Below, one piece after another: positions 1-7,609 of a DNA stretch of 22,841 nucleotides (position 1 is its first letter; every line of letters starts with the position of its first letter). The translations under genes and the position numbers were made by a program. The DNA is taken from assembly GCA_964633115.1 (NCBI GenBank), contig CAZWEO010000085.1:1-22841 (forward strand). Direction: 5' to 3'. The notes under the pieces were generated by a model. That model did no database searches. It was not told the DNA's origin and was given only the letters and a program-made list of their open reading frames with translations. This stretch comes from B30-G6 sp964633115 (GTDB lineage: Bacteria > Desulfobacterota > Desulfobacteria > Desulfobacterales > B30-G6).

Positions 1-39
1 TAGTTATAGCCGTATTTATCAGGCAATTTATCACGTAAT

Positions 40-1320
40 ATGAGGCGTACACCCCTTGTAGATGAAACCGATGCACAGGAACATCTGCGTTCTACACTCC
101 TCAGTTTTAATTCAGCTCCGATTGCCAGTGATGTAGCCATAGCCGGAAGTCTGGTTGTGGATCAAACCATATCAGGTTCGTACACTTATACGGATGCGGA
201 CAACGATGTAGAGGGCGAATCTATCTACAAGTGGTATCTAGCTGATGACGCCATGGGAACCAACCCGTCAGAAATTTCAAATGAAACATTTCAGACCTAT
301 ACTCTGGTCGGTACAGACGTTGGGAAATTTATCATTTTTGAAGTTACACCAGTTGCATCCGGCGGTAGTGCAACTGGGTCTACGGTGCAGAGCGTTGCCT
401 TTGGCCCGATTTCACTTAATCCGACCAATTCTGCTCCCTCTGTACTTTCCTGTGCAATAGCCGGGCCTGTCAATACCCATTTCATTCTTTCGGCTACCTA
501 TAGCTATTACGATATAGATGATGATCCCGAGAGCGGTTCTACTTACCAGTGGTACCGGGCGGATGATGCTCTGGGTACCAATGAGATCCTCATTTCGGGC
601 GGCGACGACTTAGAAAACCTAAACTATAACCCACAAGCGGAAGATTCAGGAAAATATTTGATATTTAAAGTAACACCGGCTGCAGCGATTGGAAATTCAC
701 CGGGTTTGACTTGTACCACCGCAATCGGCCCGGTAACGGAAGATTTAAGCGTAACAGTTTTTGGATCGATTTCTTCAATAGAAGAAGTGGACAGGTACTC
801 CATACGCCTGACTGCCGCTGCTGATGTGACGATTGATGTGGAATCGAGTGAGAAGAATCATTATGGCTGGAACAACTTTATGCAGCTCAATCTTCCTGAG
901 GACCTTGGCTTGCCAGATGGTATTTCGACAAACGGACCTGGCAATGACCGACTGACAAGTAATATCTTCCTTTTTACTTCGGATGGTACGGCGCGTGATT
1001 CTCGAGTCGGCACAGCGCCATGCAATGCTTGCTCGACTTGCCATTATGATCAGTACTCATCGCCAATACCTGGGTTCCCCGGTTGCAATACCCCCAATGC
1101 ATTTTATACTCGCAACCCTTTTAATCCATATATGGACATTACCGCGCTTTCGGCGGGAGATTATGTTTTGGCAATTGGTGCTCAACCCTTGACCGCAGCC
1201 GATGCCTGGCTGGGAACCAATAATAGCGAACCCGACCAAAATGAACCAGATGGCCCAGCATGGGTAGAACCTGGCAGTGGTTTTTTCAATAACTATAAGA
1301 TAACTTTTAGTTTTAATTAG
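40..1320 (+). CDS. Surface/exported protein with two tandem Ig-like repeats and a DVUA0089-type C-terminal domain
   Basis: 426 residues. Two homologous repeats are visible at residues 24-128 and 130-232; each starts NSAP, contains a YTDAD/YYDID acidic turn and a KWYLADD/QWYRADD motif, and ends in GK-(F/Y)-(I/L)-IF-(E/K)-VTP. This is the pattern of cell-surface Ig-like repeat arrays. Residues 233-426 resemble the DVUA0089/pre-peptidase C-terminal type: DRYSIRLTAAADVTIDV, then SNIFLFTSDG, then SAGDYVLAIGAQPLTAADA. A CSTCH at 331-335 fits the c-type haem motif, but it lies in a short Cys-rich insert (C328, C331, C334, C349), so a disulfide or metal knot is equally likely. There is no signal peptide and no Shine-Dalgarno before the ATG, and in-frame stops lie at 1-3 and 7-9. 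The visible frame may therefore be the 3' part of a larger, interrupted gene. Function beyond extracellular location is unknown. Confidence 0.7.
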   Translation: MRRTPLVDETDAQEHLRSTLLSFNSAPIASDVAIAGSLVVDQTISGSYTYTDADNDVEGESIYKWYLADDAMGTNPSEISNETFQTYTLVGTDVGKFIIFEVTPVASGGSATGSTVQSVAFGPISLNPTNSAPSVLSCAIAGPVNTHFILSATYSYYDIDDDPESGSTYQWYRADDALGTNEILISGGDDLENLNYNPQAEDSGKYLIFKVTPAAAIGNSPGLTCTTAIGPVTEDLSVTVFGSISSIEEVDRYSIRLTAAADVTIDVESSEKNHYGWNNFMQLNLPEDLGLPDGISTNGPGNDRLTSNIFLFTSDGTARDSRVGTAPCNACSTCHYDQYSSPIPGFPGCNTPNAFYTRNPFNPYMDITALSAGDYVLAIGAQPLTAADAWLGTNNSEPDQNEPDGPAWVEPGSGFFNNYKITFSFN

Positions 1321-1368
1321 AATAAATGTTGTCTCAATTTGGAGGGAATTGGTGAAAAGTAGGTCAGA

Positions 1369-2205
1369 ATGAAAAAAATCACCCAGCTCATACTAATTGT
1401 TTTTATTACACTTAATTTTTTCCCCTCATATGCGACCTCAGGCACCTATCTTTTTGGTGTGAAGTATTGGCATGCAGATTGGGACTCAGCCATCCTTGAC
1501 TGGTTTGAGGAAGATATCGCCAAAAGCTTTGAGGAAAACAGATTACCCTTGACGGCTGATAGTGATCCCGGGCAAGGCCATTTATACGGGCCATTATTCG
1601 GATATCAAACCGATAATGGAAAGTGGACTTTTAGTTTTGCGCCCATGATTTTTAGCTCATTTGATCAAGACTGGAGTGGTTCGGCAGGTACAATGAATCT
1701 CGAGGGTACGGTAGAACTTGAGCGCAAGGATTATGATTTTATGATAGGCTATAACTTATCAAAATATTTGAAAGCCTATTTGGGATATAAATATCAAGAA
1801 ATGGAGATGGATTTTGAACTCTCATATTTTACGATAACTACAGGTGAAACCACCTTTAACTATCATATTGAGTCAAGGGTTCATATGCCTTCGGTGGGTT
1901 TAGGAGGATTCTATCCATTACACCATAAAGTAGTCGCAGGGCTTCAGTTAGGCCTGCTTTATGCCATTCCGGATTTGAAAGTAACTGAAAATTCCTCCGG
2001 GACTGAAGATATAAAGCCATGGCCTAACCCGGGCTTTAACGTGGAAGGTACGCTAACCTATCAGCCCACTGGTAATTTTGTTATTCAGACGGGATATCGG
2101 TATCAGGTCTTTGAATTGGAAGCCAGGGGGCCAGGCAGGGAAGATACAACCGAATCCTATGATATAACTCAAGGATGGACTTTATCAGTTGTTTATATTT
2201 ATTAA
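1369..2205 (+). CDS. Outer-membrane beta-barrel protein, exported
   Basis: 278 residues. The N-terminus MKKITQLILIVFITLNFFPSYATSG is a clear Sec signal peptide with cleavage probably after YA(T). The rest has alternating amphipathic strands rich in Tyr, Phe and Gly (for example YDFMIGYNLSKYLKAYLGYKYQEMEMDFEL) and ends with aromatic Tyr in TLSVVYIY, typical of porin-like barrels recognised by BamA. The size suits an 8-12 stranded barrel. No specific family is recognised. It starts 48 bp after the upstream surface-protein gene in the same direction, so they may be co-transcribed. Its TAA stop overlaps the stop of the convergent amidohydrolase gene within a palindromic TTAA at 2202-2205. Export and the barrel call are inferred from composition; the substrate is unknown. 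Confidence 0.75.
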   Translation: MKKITQLILIVFITLNFFPSYATSGTYLFGVKYWHADWDSAILDWFEEDIAKSFEENRLPLTADSDPGQGHLYGPLFGYQTDNGKWTFSFAPMIFSSFDQDWSGSAGTMNLEGTVELERKDYDFMIGYNLSKYLKAYLGYKYQEMEMDFELSYFTITTGETTFNYHIESRVHMPSVGLGGFYPLHHKVVAGLQLGLLYAIPDLKVTENSSGTEDIKPWPNPGFNVEGTLTYQPTGNFVIQTGYRYQVFELEARGPGREDTTESYDITQGWTLSVVYIY

Positions 2206-3833
2206 ATATGACGATGCACAATCCGTCCGTCAATTAGAGTCATTTCCACACGTACATTGTTCAAGTGTTTGCTAGGTATCTTCAGAATATTTTCACTCAA
2301 TACAGCTAAGTCTGCCCTTTTTCCCACTGCGATGGCACCGAGATCGGGCGCATTGTGAGCCATTGCCGGTGCTTCAGTATAGGCTTTCAATGCTTCGGCT
2401 ACAGTTATACAAGACTCCGGCCACCAGCCAGCCTCGGGTGTACCGTCAATGCGTTGCCGGGTTACGGCTGCATGGATCCCCAGGAGCGGATCTGGATCAC
2501 ACACCGGACAGTCTGAACTAAATATCACCGGGGCGCCGCTGTCAATTAGTCGACGGAAACTGTAGGTCCATTTCCCACTATCGCCCAGAGCCGTATCGAT
2601 GAGATTTATATCTATAACCATGTTGGCGGGGGTCACGCATAATACAACATCAAGGCCACGAAGCTTATCAATATCTTGCGGTCTGATCATCTGAACATGT
2701 TCGATGCGATGGGGCAGGGCAGGCGGTGGTGCCCCTGAGGTGTCACGGCCTGATTTTAAGTTCTGATATATATTAATCAGCTCCTGGTTGGCCTTGTCTC
2801 CAACTGCATGCACCATTACTGACAGACCGGCTTTATCCGCTTTTTCAATTTCCTGGGCCAAAAATTCCATATCCATCAAGGGCAATCCGCGTTCAGCGTC
2901 CAGATAGGGATCGATCAACCAGGCCGTGCGGGCACCCATGCCGCCATCGGAGAAGAATTTAACGTGACCAATGCGCAAGCGGTCATTGCCAAATCCGGTG
3001 CACAAGCCCAAAGAGATTATGTTGTCCAGTTCATGCCCGGGCAAAGAGACCCAGCAGCGTAGATCGAGACGATCGTTCTGATCCAACATCTGAAATGTCT
3101 TCAGAGCCCTGGCGCCGTCCGTATCAGCCATCAGACGGATGTCATGAATCGCGGTAATGCCGCGACGATGTAGGGCCTTGATGCCGTCTTCAAAGGCAAC
3201 CTTTACCTGGGATGGATCCGGCGGTTTTATGGCTTCGCGCACAAGATTGATGGCCAATTCTCTTAATATCCCGGTGGGCTTACCGGTGTCGTCGCGTTCG
3301 ATGCGGCCATCGGGCGGGTCCGGTGTTTGGGCGCTGATACCAGCCATTCGCAAAGCAGCGGAATTGGCTGCGGCCAGATGCAAATCACAACGCCATAGCA
3401 ATACAGGATGTTCGGGTGATACTTGATCCAGCAATTCTCGCGTAGGCATGCGCGGTTCGGTCCAGTCGGTTTCATTCCAACCCTGGCCCATTATCCATTC
3501 TTGGGGAGACTTGCCGGTTCTAGCTTCACGAACGTGATCCAGAAGCGCTTCCAGATTGGTGAGGTCATCCAATTTTAGATCCTGGCGCTTAAGTGACCAC
3601 TCGTAAAAGTGGATATGGCTGTCGATGAACCCAGGCACTACAAGGCGTTGGTCGAGATCAATCTTCTCGGTATCGGGTCCGGCCAAACTGAGAATATTTG
3701 CATCAGGCCCCAGGGCAATAATTTTGCCGCCACCAACAGCCAAGGCCTGATTAATCAGCGCGCTGCCCGGTTCTGCGGTTGCCACTACGCCATTGTGAAG
3801 AATGGTATCCGGACTCTGTGCCAAGATTTTCAT
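2202..3833 (-). CDS. YtcJ-type amidohydrolase (amidohydrolase family 3)
   Basis: 543 residues, normal length for the YtcJ/amidohydrolase-3 family of metal-dependent hydrolases with a TIM-barrel core and a split beta-sandwich. The visible metal-site elements are HIH (H73, H75) after VVPGFIDS, a lysine in HVKFFSDGG (K292), H342 in MVHAVGD, H379 in HRIEHVQ and D441 in SSDCPV. The C-terminal GKRADLAVLSENIL is typical of the composite domain. It has no signal peptide, so it is cytoplasmic. Its ATG overlaps the stop of the racemase-family gene as ATGA (3830-3833), implying translational coupling and a shared substrate or pathway. Family members hydrolyse N-substituted amides, formamides or cyclic amides, so the substrate cannot be read from sequence. 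The downstream end collides with the barrel-protein gene. Confidence 0.9.
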   Translation of the reverse strand: MKILAQSPDTILHNGVVATAEPGSALINQALAVGGGKIIALGPDANILSLAGPDTEKIDLDQRLVVPGFIDSHIHFYEWSLKRQDLKLDDLTNLEALLDHVREARTGKSPQEWIMGQGWNETDWTEPRMPTRELLDQVSPEHPVLLWRCDLHLAAANSAALRMAGISAQTPDPPDGRIERDDTGKPTGILRELAINLVREAIKPPDPSQVKVAFEDGIKALHRRGITAIHDIRLMADTDGARALKTFQMLDQNDRLDLRCWVSLPGHELDNIISLGLCTGFGNDRLRIGHVKFFSDGGMGARTAWLIDPYLDAERGLPLMDMEFLAQEIEKADKAGLSVMVHAVGDKANQELINIYQNLKSGRDTSGAPPPALPHRIEHVQMIRPQDIDKLRGLDVVLCVTPANMVIDINLIDTALGDSGKWTYSFRRLIDSGAPVIFSSDCPVCDPDPLLGIHAAVTRQRIDGTPEAGWWPESCITVAEALKAYTEAPAMAHNAPDLGAIAVGKRADLAVLSENILKIPSKHLNNVRVEMTLIDGRIVHRHI

Positions 3834-4867
3834 ATGAGAAATCCTTGTGGAAATGGGTCGTTGGCATCGATAACAAATTGATGGTAACCGGTAATTTGAG
3901 CATGGCCCCGGATCTGGCCGACAATTCCGGCAAATTTCCCGATGGAAAGCGTCCTGACGATTTTGCCTTCAAACACAGTTCCCAATGGGCCGGAATTCTT
4001 ATGGATCTGACCGGCCGCGAGTTTTTTATAATAATGCAGCAATGTCATCCTGGCTGTGGTGCCGGTCCCGCAAGGTGAACGGTCCATGTTGGATTCACCG
4101 TAAATGACAACGCTTTTACCATGGCCCGTTTGCGGGTCCTGACCATAAAACTGGGTCACATCCACCGTATTCACTTCGGGACGTTCAGGATGGTATACTT
4201 GCAATGCTTGGTTGGCGGCTTCGATAATTTCCATACCCAAAGGTATCAATCGCTGGCTATTTTCCGGAACCAGGTCGATGCCGATGGCCTCGGCTGACAC
4301 CATGGCAAAAAAACCACCCACACAGACCAAATCAACCCGAATTGTCCCAAAACCGTCGATGCTGAGTTTTTGATCGACGTCAAAAACAAACGATGGCACC
4401 ATTTCAATAGCCACTGATTCCACCCGACCGGCCCGGATGCGGGTGTGAGCATCCAAAGGACCCGAGGGCGTATCAACCGTGATCAGCACGTAGCCGTTTG
4501 CGGCATTCAAAACTCCCGTCTCGATCAGAGTTGCTACAGCACCGATGGTGGCATGGCCGCACAGAAAGGGGTAACGGCGGGCATCCATATAAAACAATCC
4601 AAAATGTCCGTCAGGGCTAACCGGCTCGGTAACAACTGCCGCCATGATGCCGCGATGCCCCCTGGGTTCGCGAGCCAGAAGCATACGCACATGATCGAAA
4701 CGCGATTCAAAAAAATCACGTTTGGCTTTCATGCTGCTACCAGGAATTTCTCCCAAACCGCCGATCAACAAACGGGTCGGCTCTCCTTGGGTATGCGAAT
4801 CGATAGTGATAATGCGATCGCCAAACCGGCGGTGGAAGCCGCTTTCGATCCGGTCCAATGTCAGCAT
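3830..4867 (-). CDS. Proline racemase / 4-hydroxyproline 2-epimerase family enzyme
   Basis: 345 residues from the chosen start. Both catalytic cysteines of the two-base racemase mechanism are present: C103 in FLCGHATIGA and C266 in DRSPCGTGTTA. This favours a racemase or epimerase over the Thr/Ser-containing trans-3-hydroxy-L-proline dehydratase branch. The other family hallmarks are DSHTQGEPTR near the N-terminus and the RGHRGIMAAV segment. The enzyme acts on free proline, hydroxyproline or a related cyclic amino acid in the cytoplasm. The start is set by AAGGA at 4875-4879, 7 bases before this ATG. An upstream in-frame ATG at 4939 would add 24 residues but has no Shine-Dalgarno and adds residues not typical of the family. 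The gene is coupled to the downstream amidohydrolase and lies after the importer terminator. Confidence 0.9.
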   Translation of the reverse strand: MLTLDRIESGFHRRFGDRIITIDSHTQGEPTRLLIGGLGEIPGSSMKAKRDFFESRFDHVRMLLAREPRGHRGIMAAVVTEPVSPDGHFGLFYMDARRYPFLCGHATIGAVATLIETGVLNAANGYVLITVDTPSGPLDAHTRIRAGRVESVAIEMVPSFVFDVDQKLSIDGFGTIRVDLVCVGGFFAMVSAEAIGIDLVPENSQRLIPLGMEIIEAANQALQVYHPERPEVNTVDVTQFYGQDPQTGHGKSVVIYGESNMDRSPCGTGTTARMTLLHYYKKLAAGQIHKNSGPLGTVFEGKIVRTLSIGKFAGIVGQIRGHAQITGYHQFVIDANDPFPQGFLI

Positions 4868-4874
4868 GGTACAT

Positions 4875-4879
4875 TCCTT
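4875..4879 (-). promoter_or_regulatory. Ribosome binding site deciding the racemase-family start
   Basis: The reverse strand reads AAGGA followed by 7 bases and ATG at 4867. The alternative ATG at 4939 has only AT/GC-mixed sequence before it with no purine-rich core. This supports the shorter protein. Confidence 0.65.
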
Positions 4880-4973
4880 AAATTTGAATTCCTCTGCAAT
4901 CCGATCGAGTGTGTCAAGTGGTCGCCAGGGCGAACTCATGGCAGAGAATTCTTGCGGATCGGGTTGAATTCAA

Positions 4974-5019
4974 ATTTTAAAAACAAAACCTGAAAACGAC
5001 ATGTTCAGCTTTCAGGTTT
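4974..5019 (-). terminator. Rho-independent terminator after the ABC importer operon
   Basis: A perfect 10-bp inverted repeat, AAACCTGAAA at 4986-4995 and TTTCAGGTTT at 5010-5019, has a 14-base loop. On the minus strand it is followed by TGTTTTT, so the polarity fits termination of the importer transcript. The stem is GC-poor, so it may be leaky. It separates the importer genes from the racemase/amidohydrolase pair, which would then need its own promoter or read-through. A TTGACA lies at 4912-4917 on the minus strand, but no convincing -10 follows. Confidence 0.65.
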
Positions 5020-5057
5020 CGGATTGCCTATATTCGTGCAAGCATATCAGCCTATTG

Positions 5058-5218
5058 CATGTGAATCAGATGGCAGTGGTGCGGTGCAACTTGTACACTG
5101 ACCGACTCACCGATTTCATAAATTCGCGTACGCATCTTCCATGTGAATCAGGTGGCAGTGGTGCGGTGCAACTTGTACACTGACCGACTCACCGATTTCA
5201 TAAATTCGCGTACGCATC
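5058..5218. repeat. Tandem direct duplication, 82-bp period, at the 3' end of the ABC ATPase gene
   Basis: Copy 1 (5058-5136) and copy 2 (5140-5218) are each 79 bp, identical except position 5070 (A) against 5152 (G), and separated by 3 bases. The period of 82 is not a multiple of 3. The duplicated segment is the end of the ATPase coding sequence on the minus strand, so the second copy is entered out of frame and hits a new TGA at 5116-5118. The one mismatch would be synonymous (CAC/CAT) in the coding frame. Confidence 0.95.
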
Positions 5219-6249
5219 ATGCTGATCACATGGATTTCGCGGTCGGCACTCAATTCAATAAAGTAGCTAACTTCGCCGCCCATATAACTGCGATCTTTGA
5301 TACGACCTTCAAAATGATTCAAACCCTCTGATGGTTTGAATTCATCCTTGGGAAACGCATCGAAACGTTGGGCGCGGACTATCATTTCCACCTGATTGCC
5401 AGTTGAAAAGGCACCCTTGTTTTCGGCAAGGAGAACGTCGCCGGTTTCAATTTTAACGCTGATCTGCTGGTCGTTCACGTTTACGACCTCACCTTGAATG
5501 AAGTTGGAGTGGCCCAGGAAATCAGCCACAAAATGGTTGGCCGGTTCATTGTAGACCGATTCGGGATTACCCTCCTGCTGTTTGCGTCCATCTTTCATGA
5601 CCAGAATCTTGTCCGACATGCTCAAGGCTTCACGCTGATCGTGAGTTACAAAGATGGTGGTGACGCCCAGCATGGCCTGCAGATTATCAACTTCGCGCCG
5701 CATTTCCTCACGCAGATTTTCATCCAGGGCCGAGAGCGGTTCGTCCATCAAGAGTACATCTGGCTCAATCACAATGGCTCTGGCCATGGCAATCCGCTGC
5801 TGCTGTCCACCGGAAAGCTGGCTGGGCATACGATTTTCGACGCCGGGTAGACGCACCATTTCCAGGGCCCGGGTGACTTTTTCTTTGATATCTTCCTTGG
5901 ATACGTCACGATACTTCAATCCAAAGGCCACATTGTCAAAGATGGTTTTGTGGGGAAACAAAGCATAATTTTGAAAAATCATCCCCAGGTTGCGCCGGTG
6001 AATGGGTGTATCGTTGATGCGTTTGCCTTTGATAAATACATCTCCTTCGGTGGGATCCTCTAAACCGGCTACCATCCGAAGCAAAGTGGTCTTGCCGCAT
6101 CCGGATGGGCCCAGCAACGTCACCAAACTGCCTTCTTCGATATCAAAATCCATTTTTTCGACGGCGATAACGTCACCAAATCGCTTTAAAATGCCTTTAA
6201 ACTGCACCATGGGCTGCTTTTTTTCGGTTACCAATTCTCCAGCCTCCAT
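5116..6249 (-). CDS. potA: ABC importer ATPase, spermidine/putrescine (PotA) type
   Basis: 377 residues. Residues 47-54 are the Walker A GPSGCGKT, Q93 is the Q-loop, LSGGQ is at 145-149, Walker B LLMDEP is at 166-171 followed by SALD, and the H-loop is in THDQREAL. A C-terminal TOBE-like region begins about NFIQGEVVN. This is the energising subunit of the importer whose permeases and binding protein are encoded upstream, and it sits on the inner face of the cytoplasmic membrane. The C-terminus is altered: the 82-bp duplication makes the protein end HLIHMEDAYANL, whereas the relic copy read in the original frame would end HLIHMQ at a TAG at 5052-5054. The ATG at 6249 has no Shine-Dalgarno. A GGAGG at 6243-6247 sits inside the first codons, 8 bases before an in-frame TTG at 6234, which may be the real start. 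Confidence 0.92.
   Translation of the reverse strand: MEAGELVTEKKQPMVQFKGILKRFGDVIAVEKMDFDIEEGSLVTLLGPSGCGKTTLLRMVAGLEDPTEGDVFIKGKRINDTPIHRRNLGMIFQNYALFPHKTIFDNVAFGLKYRDVSKEDIKEKVTRALEMVRLPGVENRMPSQLSGGQQQRIAMARAIVIEPDVLLMDEPLSALDENLREEMRREVDNLQAMLGVTTIFVTHDQREALSMSDKILVMKDGRKQQEGNPESVYNEPANHFVADFLGHSNFIQGEVVNVNDQQISVKIETGDVLLAENKGAFSTGNQVEMIVRAQRFDAFPKDEFKPSEGLNHFEGRIKDRSYMGGEVSYFIELSADREIHVISMMRTRIYEIGESVSVQVAPHHCHLIHMEDAYANL
6243..6247 (-). promoter_or_regulatory. Ribosome binding site pointing to an internal TTG start of the ABC ATPase
   Basis: GGAGG on the minus strand is followed by 8 bases and TTG at 6232-6234. The ATG at 6249 has only A-rich sequence upstream. If TTG is used the protein starts (M)VTEKKQPMVQF and is 5 residues shorter. 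Confidence 0.4.
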
Positions 6250-6268
6250 TTTTTATTTTACGTAAGGC

Positions 6269-6304
6269 AGGATTGGACCGCATGTTTTAATGCGGTCCAA
6301 TCCT
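6269..6304 (-). other. Strong intercistronic hairpin between binding-protein and ATPase genes
   Basis: A perfect 15-bp stem has arms at 6269-6283 (AGGATTGGACCGCAT) and 6290-6304 with a 6-base loop. On the minus strand it is followed by GCCTTACGTAAAAT rather than a T-run, so it is a poor intrinsic terminator. It lies 20 bases before the ATPase start. Such hairpins after binding-protein genes commonly protect the upstream mRNA from 3' exonucleases and raise binding-protein yield; that role is inferred here. Confidence 0.7.
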
Positions 6305-6314
6305 TTAGGTTTGT

Positions 6315-6394
6315 CAAATAATCAACACCCATGTTGATTCCTATTTGGTAGCATCTGGTTCAGGCCAAGGCAGGAACGTCGGCCTGGAATCCAG
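6315..6394 (-). repeat. Two further inverted repeats in the same intergenic gap
   Basis: CAAATA-ATCAAC (6315-6326) pairs with GTTGAT-(TCC)-TATTTG (6333-6347), 12 bp with a 3-base bulge. CAGGCC (6361-6366) pairs with GGCCTG (6381-6386), overlapping the palindrome CTGGAATCCAG (6384-6394). With the hairpin at 6269-6304, most of the 166-bp gap can fold in RNA. No gene is visible here. Confidence 0.5.
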
Positions 6395-6415
6395 GGTACT
6401 ATTTAGGAATTGACA

Positions 6416-7579
6416 TTAAGAACCTGCTTTAATCCGATCCCACTTCTCCGTCCATTCCAGCTGATTCGAATTCCAGTAAGCTGGGTTGGCAAACAGATAT
6501 CCATCCAATTTGCCGGTGGGATCAAAAGCTGGCATTTTCTTGATTTTGTCTGTCAAGGCGACCTTGGACGGATCCAGACTAGGTGGATAATTCTGGCCTT
6601 CGGCAACGGCGATAGAAGCAGCCGGTTCCAGCATGAAATCGAGAAGTTTTTGGGCAATTTCAAGATCCGTGCCTTTGAGAACGAAAAGATATTCCATCCA
6701 GGAGTAAGTCCCCTTGGGGGACAAATAACCGATGGGGTGACCCTCCTGCTGTAAGGCGGCTACCCGGCCCGACCAGGCCACGGTTGCATAGATTTCACCA
6801 TTGGCCAACAGGCTCATCAGCTCGGCGCCTGAACTCCAATACTTCTTCATCAGGCCGCGCTGCTCACGCAGGGCTGCCCAAACGGCGTTCAGATTGGTAA
6901 TGTTGTTGGGGCTTTGGCCGGTGTGCAAGGCGGCATACCACATATTGGTTCTGAAATCACCGCCCCAACTGCCCAATTTGCCCTTGAGACTTTTGTCCCA
7001 AAGCAAGGAAGCACCCAATTTTTCAGCTTTCGCCTTGCTGATCTGATTGGAGTTGTAGGCGATTCCGGTTTGACCCAGGTCATAGGGTACCGCCGACAGG
7101 GTCCCTTTGGTGATTTCGCGCAGTGGCCTGATCATGGCGGCCATGACATTTTTAAGGTTGGGGATCTTGGATTCATCCAGCACCGAGGCAAAACCCAAAT
7201 CGGCATAGCGCGCGTAGTCAAAAACCGCACTGAGATGGGCGAGGTTGAATTCGCCACCGGGCGGATAAGAGGCCTTGACGCGAGTCAGATAAGAGTTCAT
7301 GTCTCCGAATTCGCCGTCGATGACTTGGATGCCGGTTGCTTTGGTAAAAGGTTTGAAGGCATGTTTCCGGAAGGCTTCCGAGACCGAGCCGCCCCAGCCG
7401 TCAAAGCGGATGGATTTGGCGGCCCAGGCTTCTTGGACCGCGCTGCTGAAGGGCAACCCAACCAATCCGAGGGATGCGCCGGCAAGACCAAGATACTTGA
7501 GGAAGTGACGCCGGCTGATGGAACCGTTTTTATAGGCGGCGTAGAGTCGATCCAGTTTTTCATGTGTGACGGTGGTCAT
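6416..7579 (-). CDS. Periplasmic solute-binding protein, spermidine/putrescine (PotD) type, Tat-exported
   Basis: 387 residues. The N-terminus has a twin-arginine motif, SRRHFLK at residues 22-28, then a hydrophobic stretch (YLGLAGASLGLVGLPFSSA) and a probable cleavage near EAWA-AK (about residue 54). The mature part has the look of the extracellular solute-binding family 1/PotD type: SIRFDGWGGSVSEAFRKHAFKPF near its start and AAVPYDLGQTGIAYNSN-like segments. It would capture the importer's ligand in the periplasm; a cation, polyamine or amino-acid derivative is plausible but not readable. The start is fixed by a perfect AGGAGG at 7584-7589, 4 bases before this ATG; a TTG 15 bases upstream is rejected. 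It lies 30 bp after the permease gene. Confidence 0.92.
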   Translation of the reverse strand: MTTVTHEKLDRLYAAYKNGSISRRHFLKYLGLAGASLGLVGLPFSSAVQEAWAAKSIRFDGWGGSVSEAFRKHAFKPFTKATGIQVIDGEFGDMNSYLTRVKASYPPGGEFNLAHLSAVFDYARYADLGFASVLDESKIPNLKNVMAAMIRPLREITKGTLSAVPYDLGQTGIAYNSNQISKAKAEKLGASLLWDKSLKGKLGSWGGDFRTNMWYAALHTGQSPNNITNLNAVWAALREQRGLMKKYWSSGAELMSLLANGEIYATVAWSGRVAALQQEGHPIGYLSPKGTYSWMEYLFVLKGTDLEIAQKLLDFMLEPAASIAVAEGQNYPPSLDPSKVALTDKIKKMPAFDPTGKLDGYLFANPAYWNSNQLEWTEKWDRIKAGS

Positions 7580-7583
7580 TGTT

Positions 7584-7589
7584 CCTCCT
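7584..7589 (-). promoter_or_regulatory. Strong ribosome binding site of the binding-protein gene
   Basis: AGGAGG on the minus strand lies 4 bases before ATG at 7579. It is the best Shine-Dalgarno in the importer operon, in line with the excess of binding protein normally made relative to permease. It decides the start. Confidence 0.75.
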
Positions 7590-7609
7590 TTCAAGTTAAG
7601 GTTTGTTAA

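Noticed and set aside
4889..4917. TTGACA-containing promoter for the racemase gene
   Set aside because: No acceptable -10 at 16-18 bp; mentioned only as a possibility.
4868..4939. Longer racemase-family protein starting at 4939
   Set aside because: No Shine-Dalgarno there, and a good one precedes the ATG at 4867.
4445..4993. 182-codon open frame on the plus strand
   Set aside because: It lies antisense to the racemase-family gene, which has clear catalytic motifs; the antisense product resembles nothing.
5058..5218. CRISPR-like repeat
   Set aside because: Two 79-bp copies with a 3-base gap inside a coding 3' end; this is a tandem duplication, not a spacer array.
6914..7609. 231-codon plus-strand open frame
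   Set aside because: Antisense shadow of the binding-protein gene; no recognisable family.
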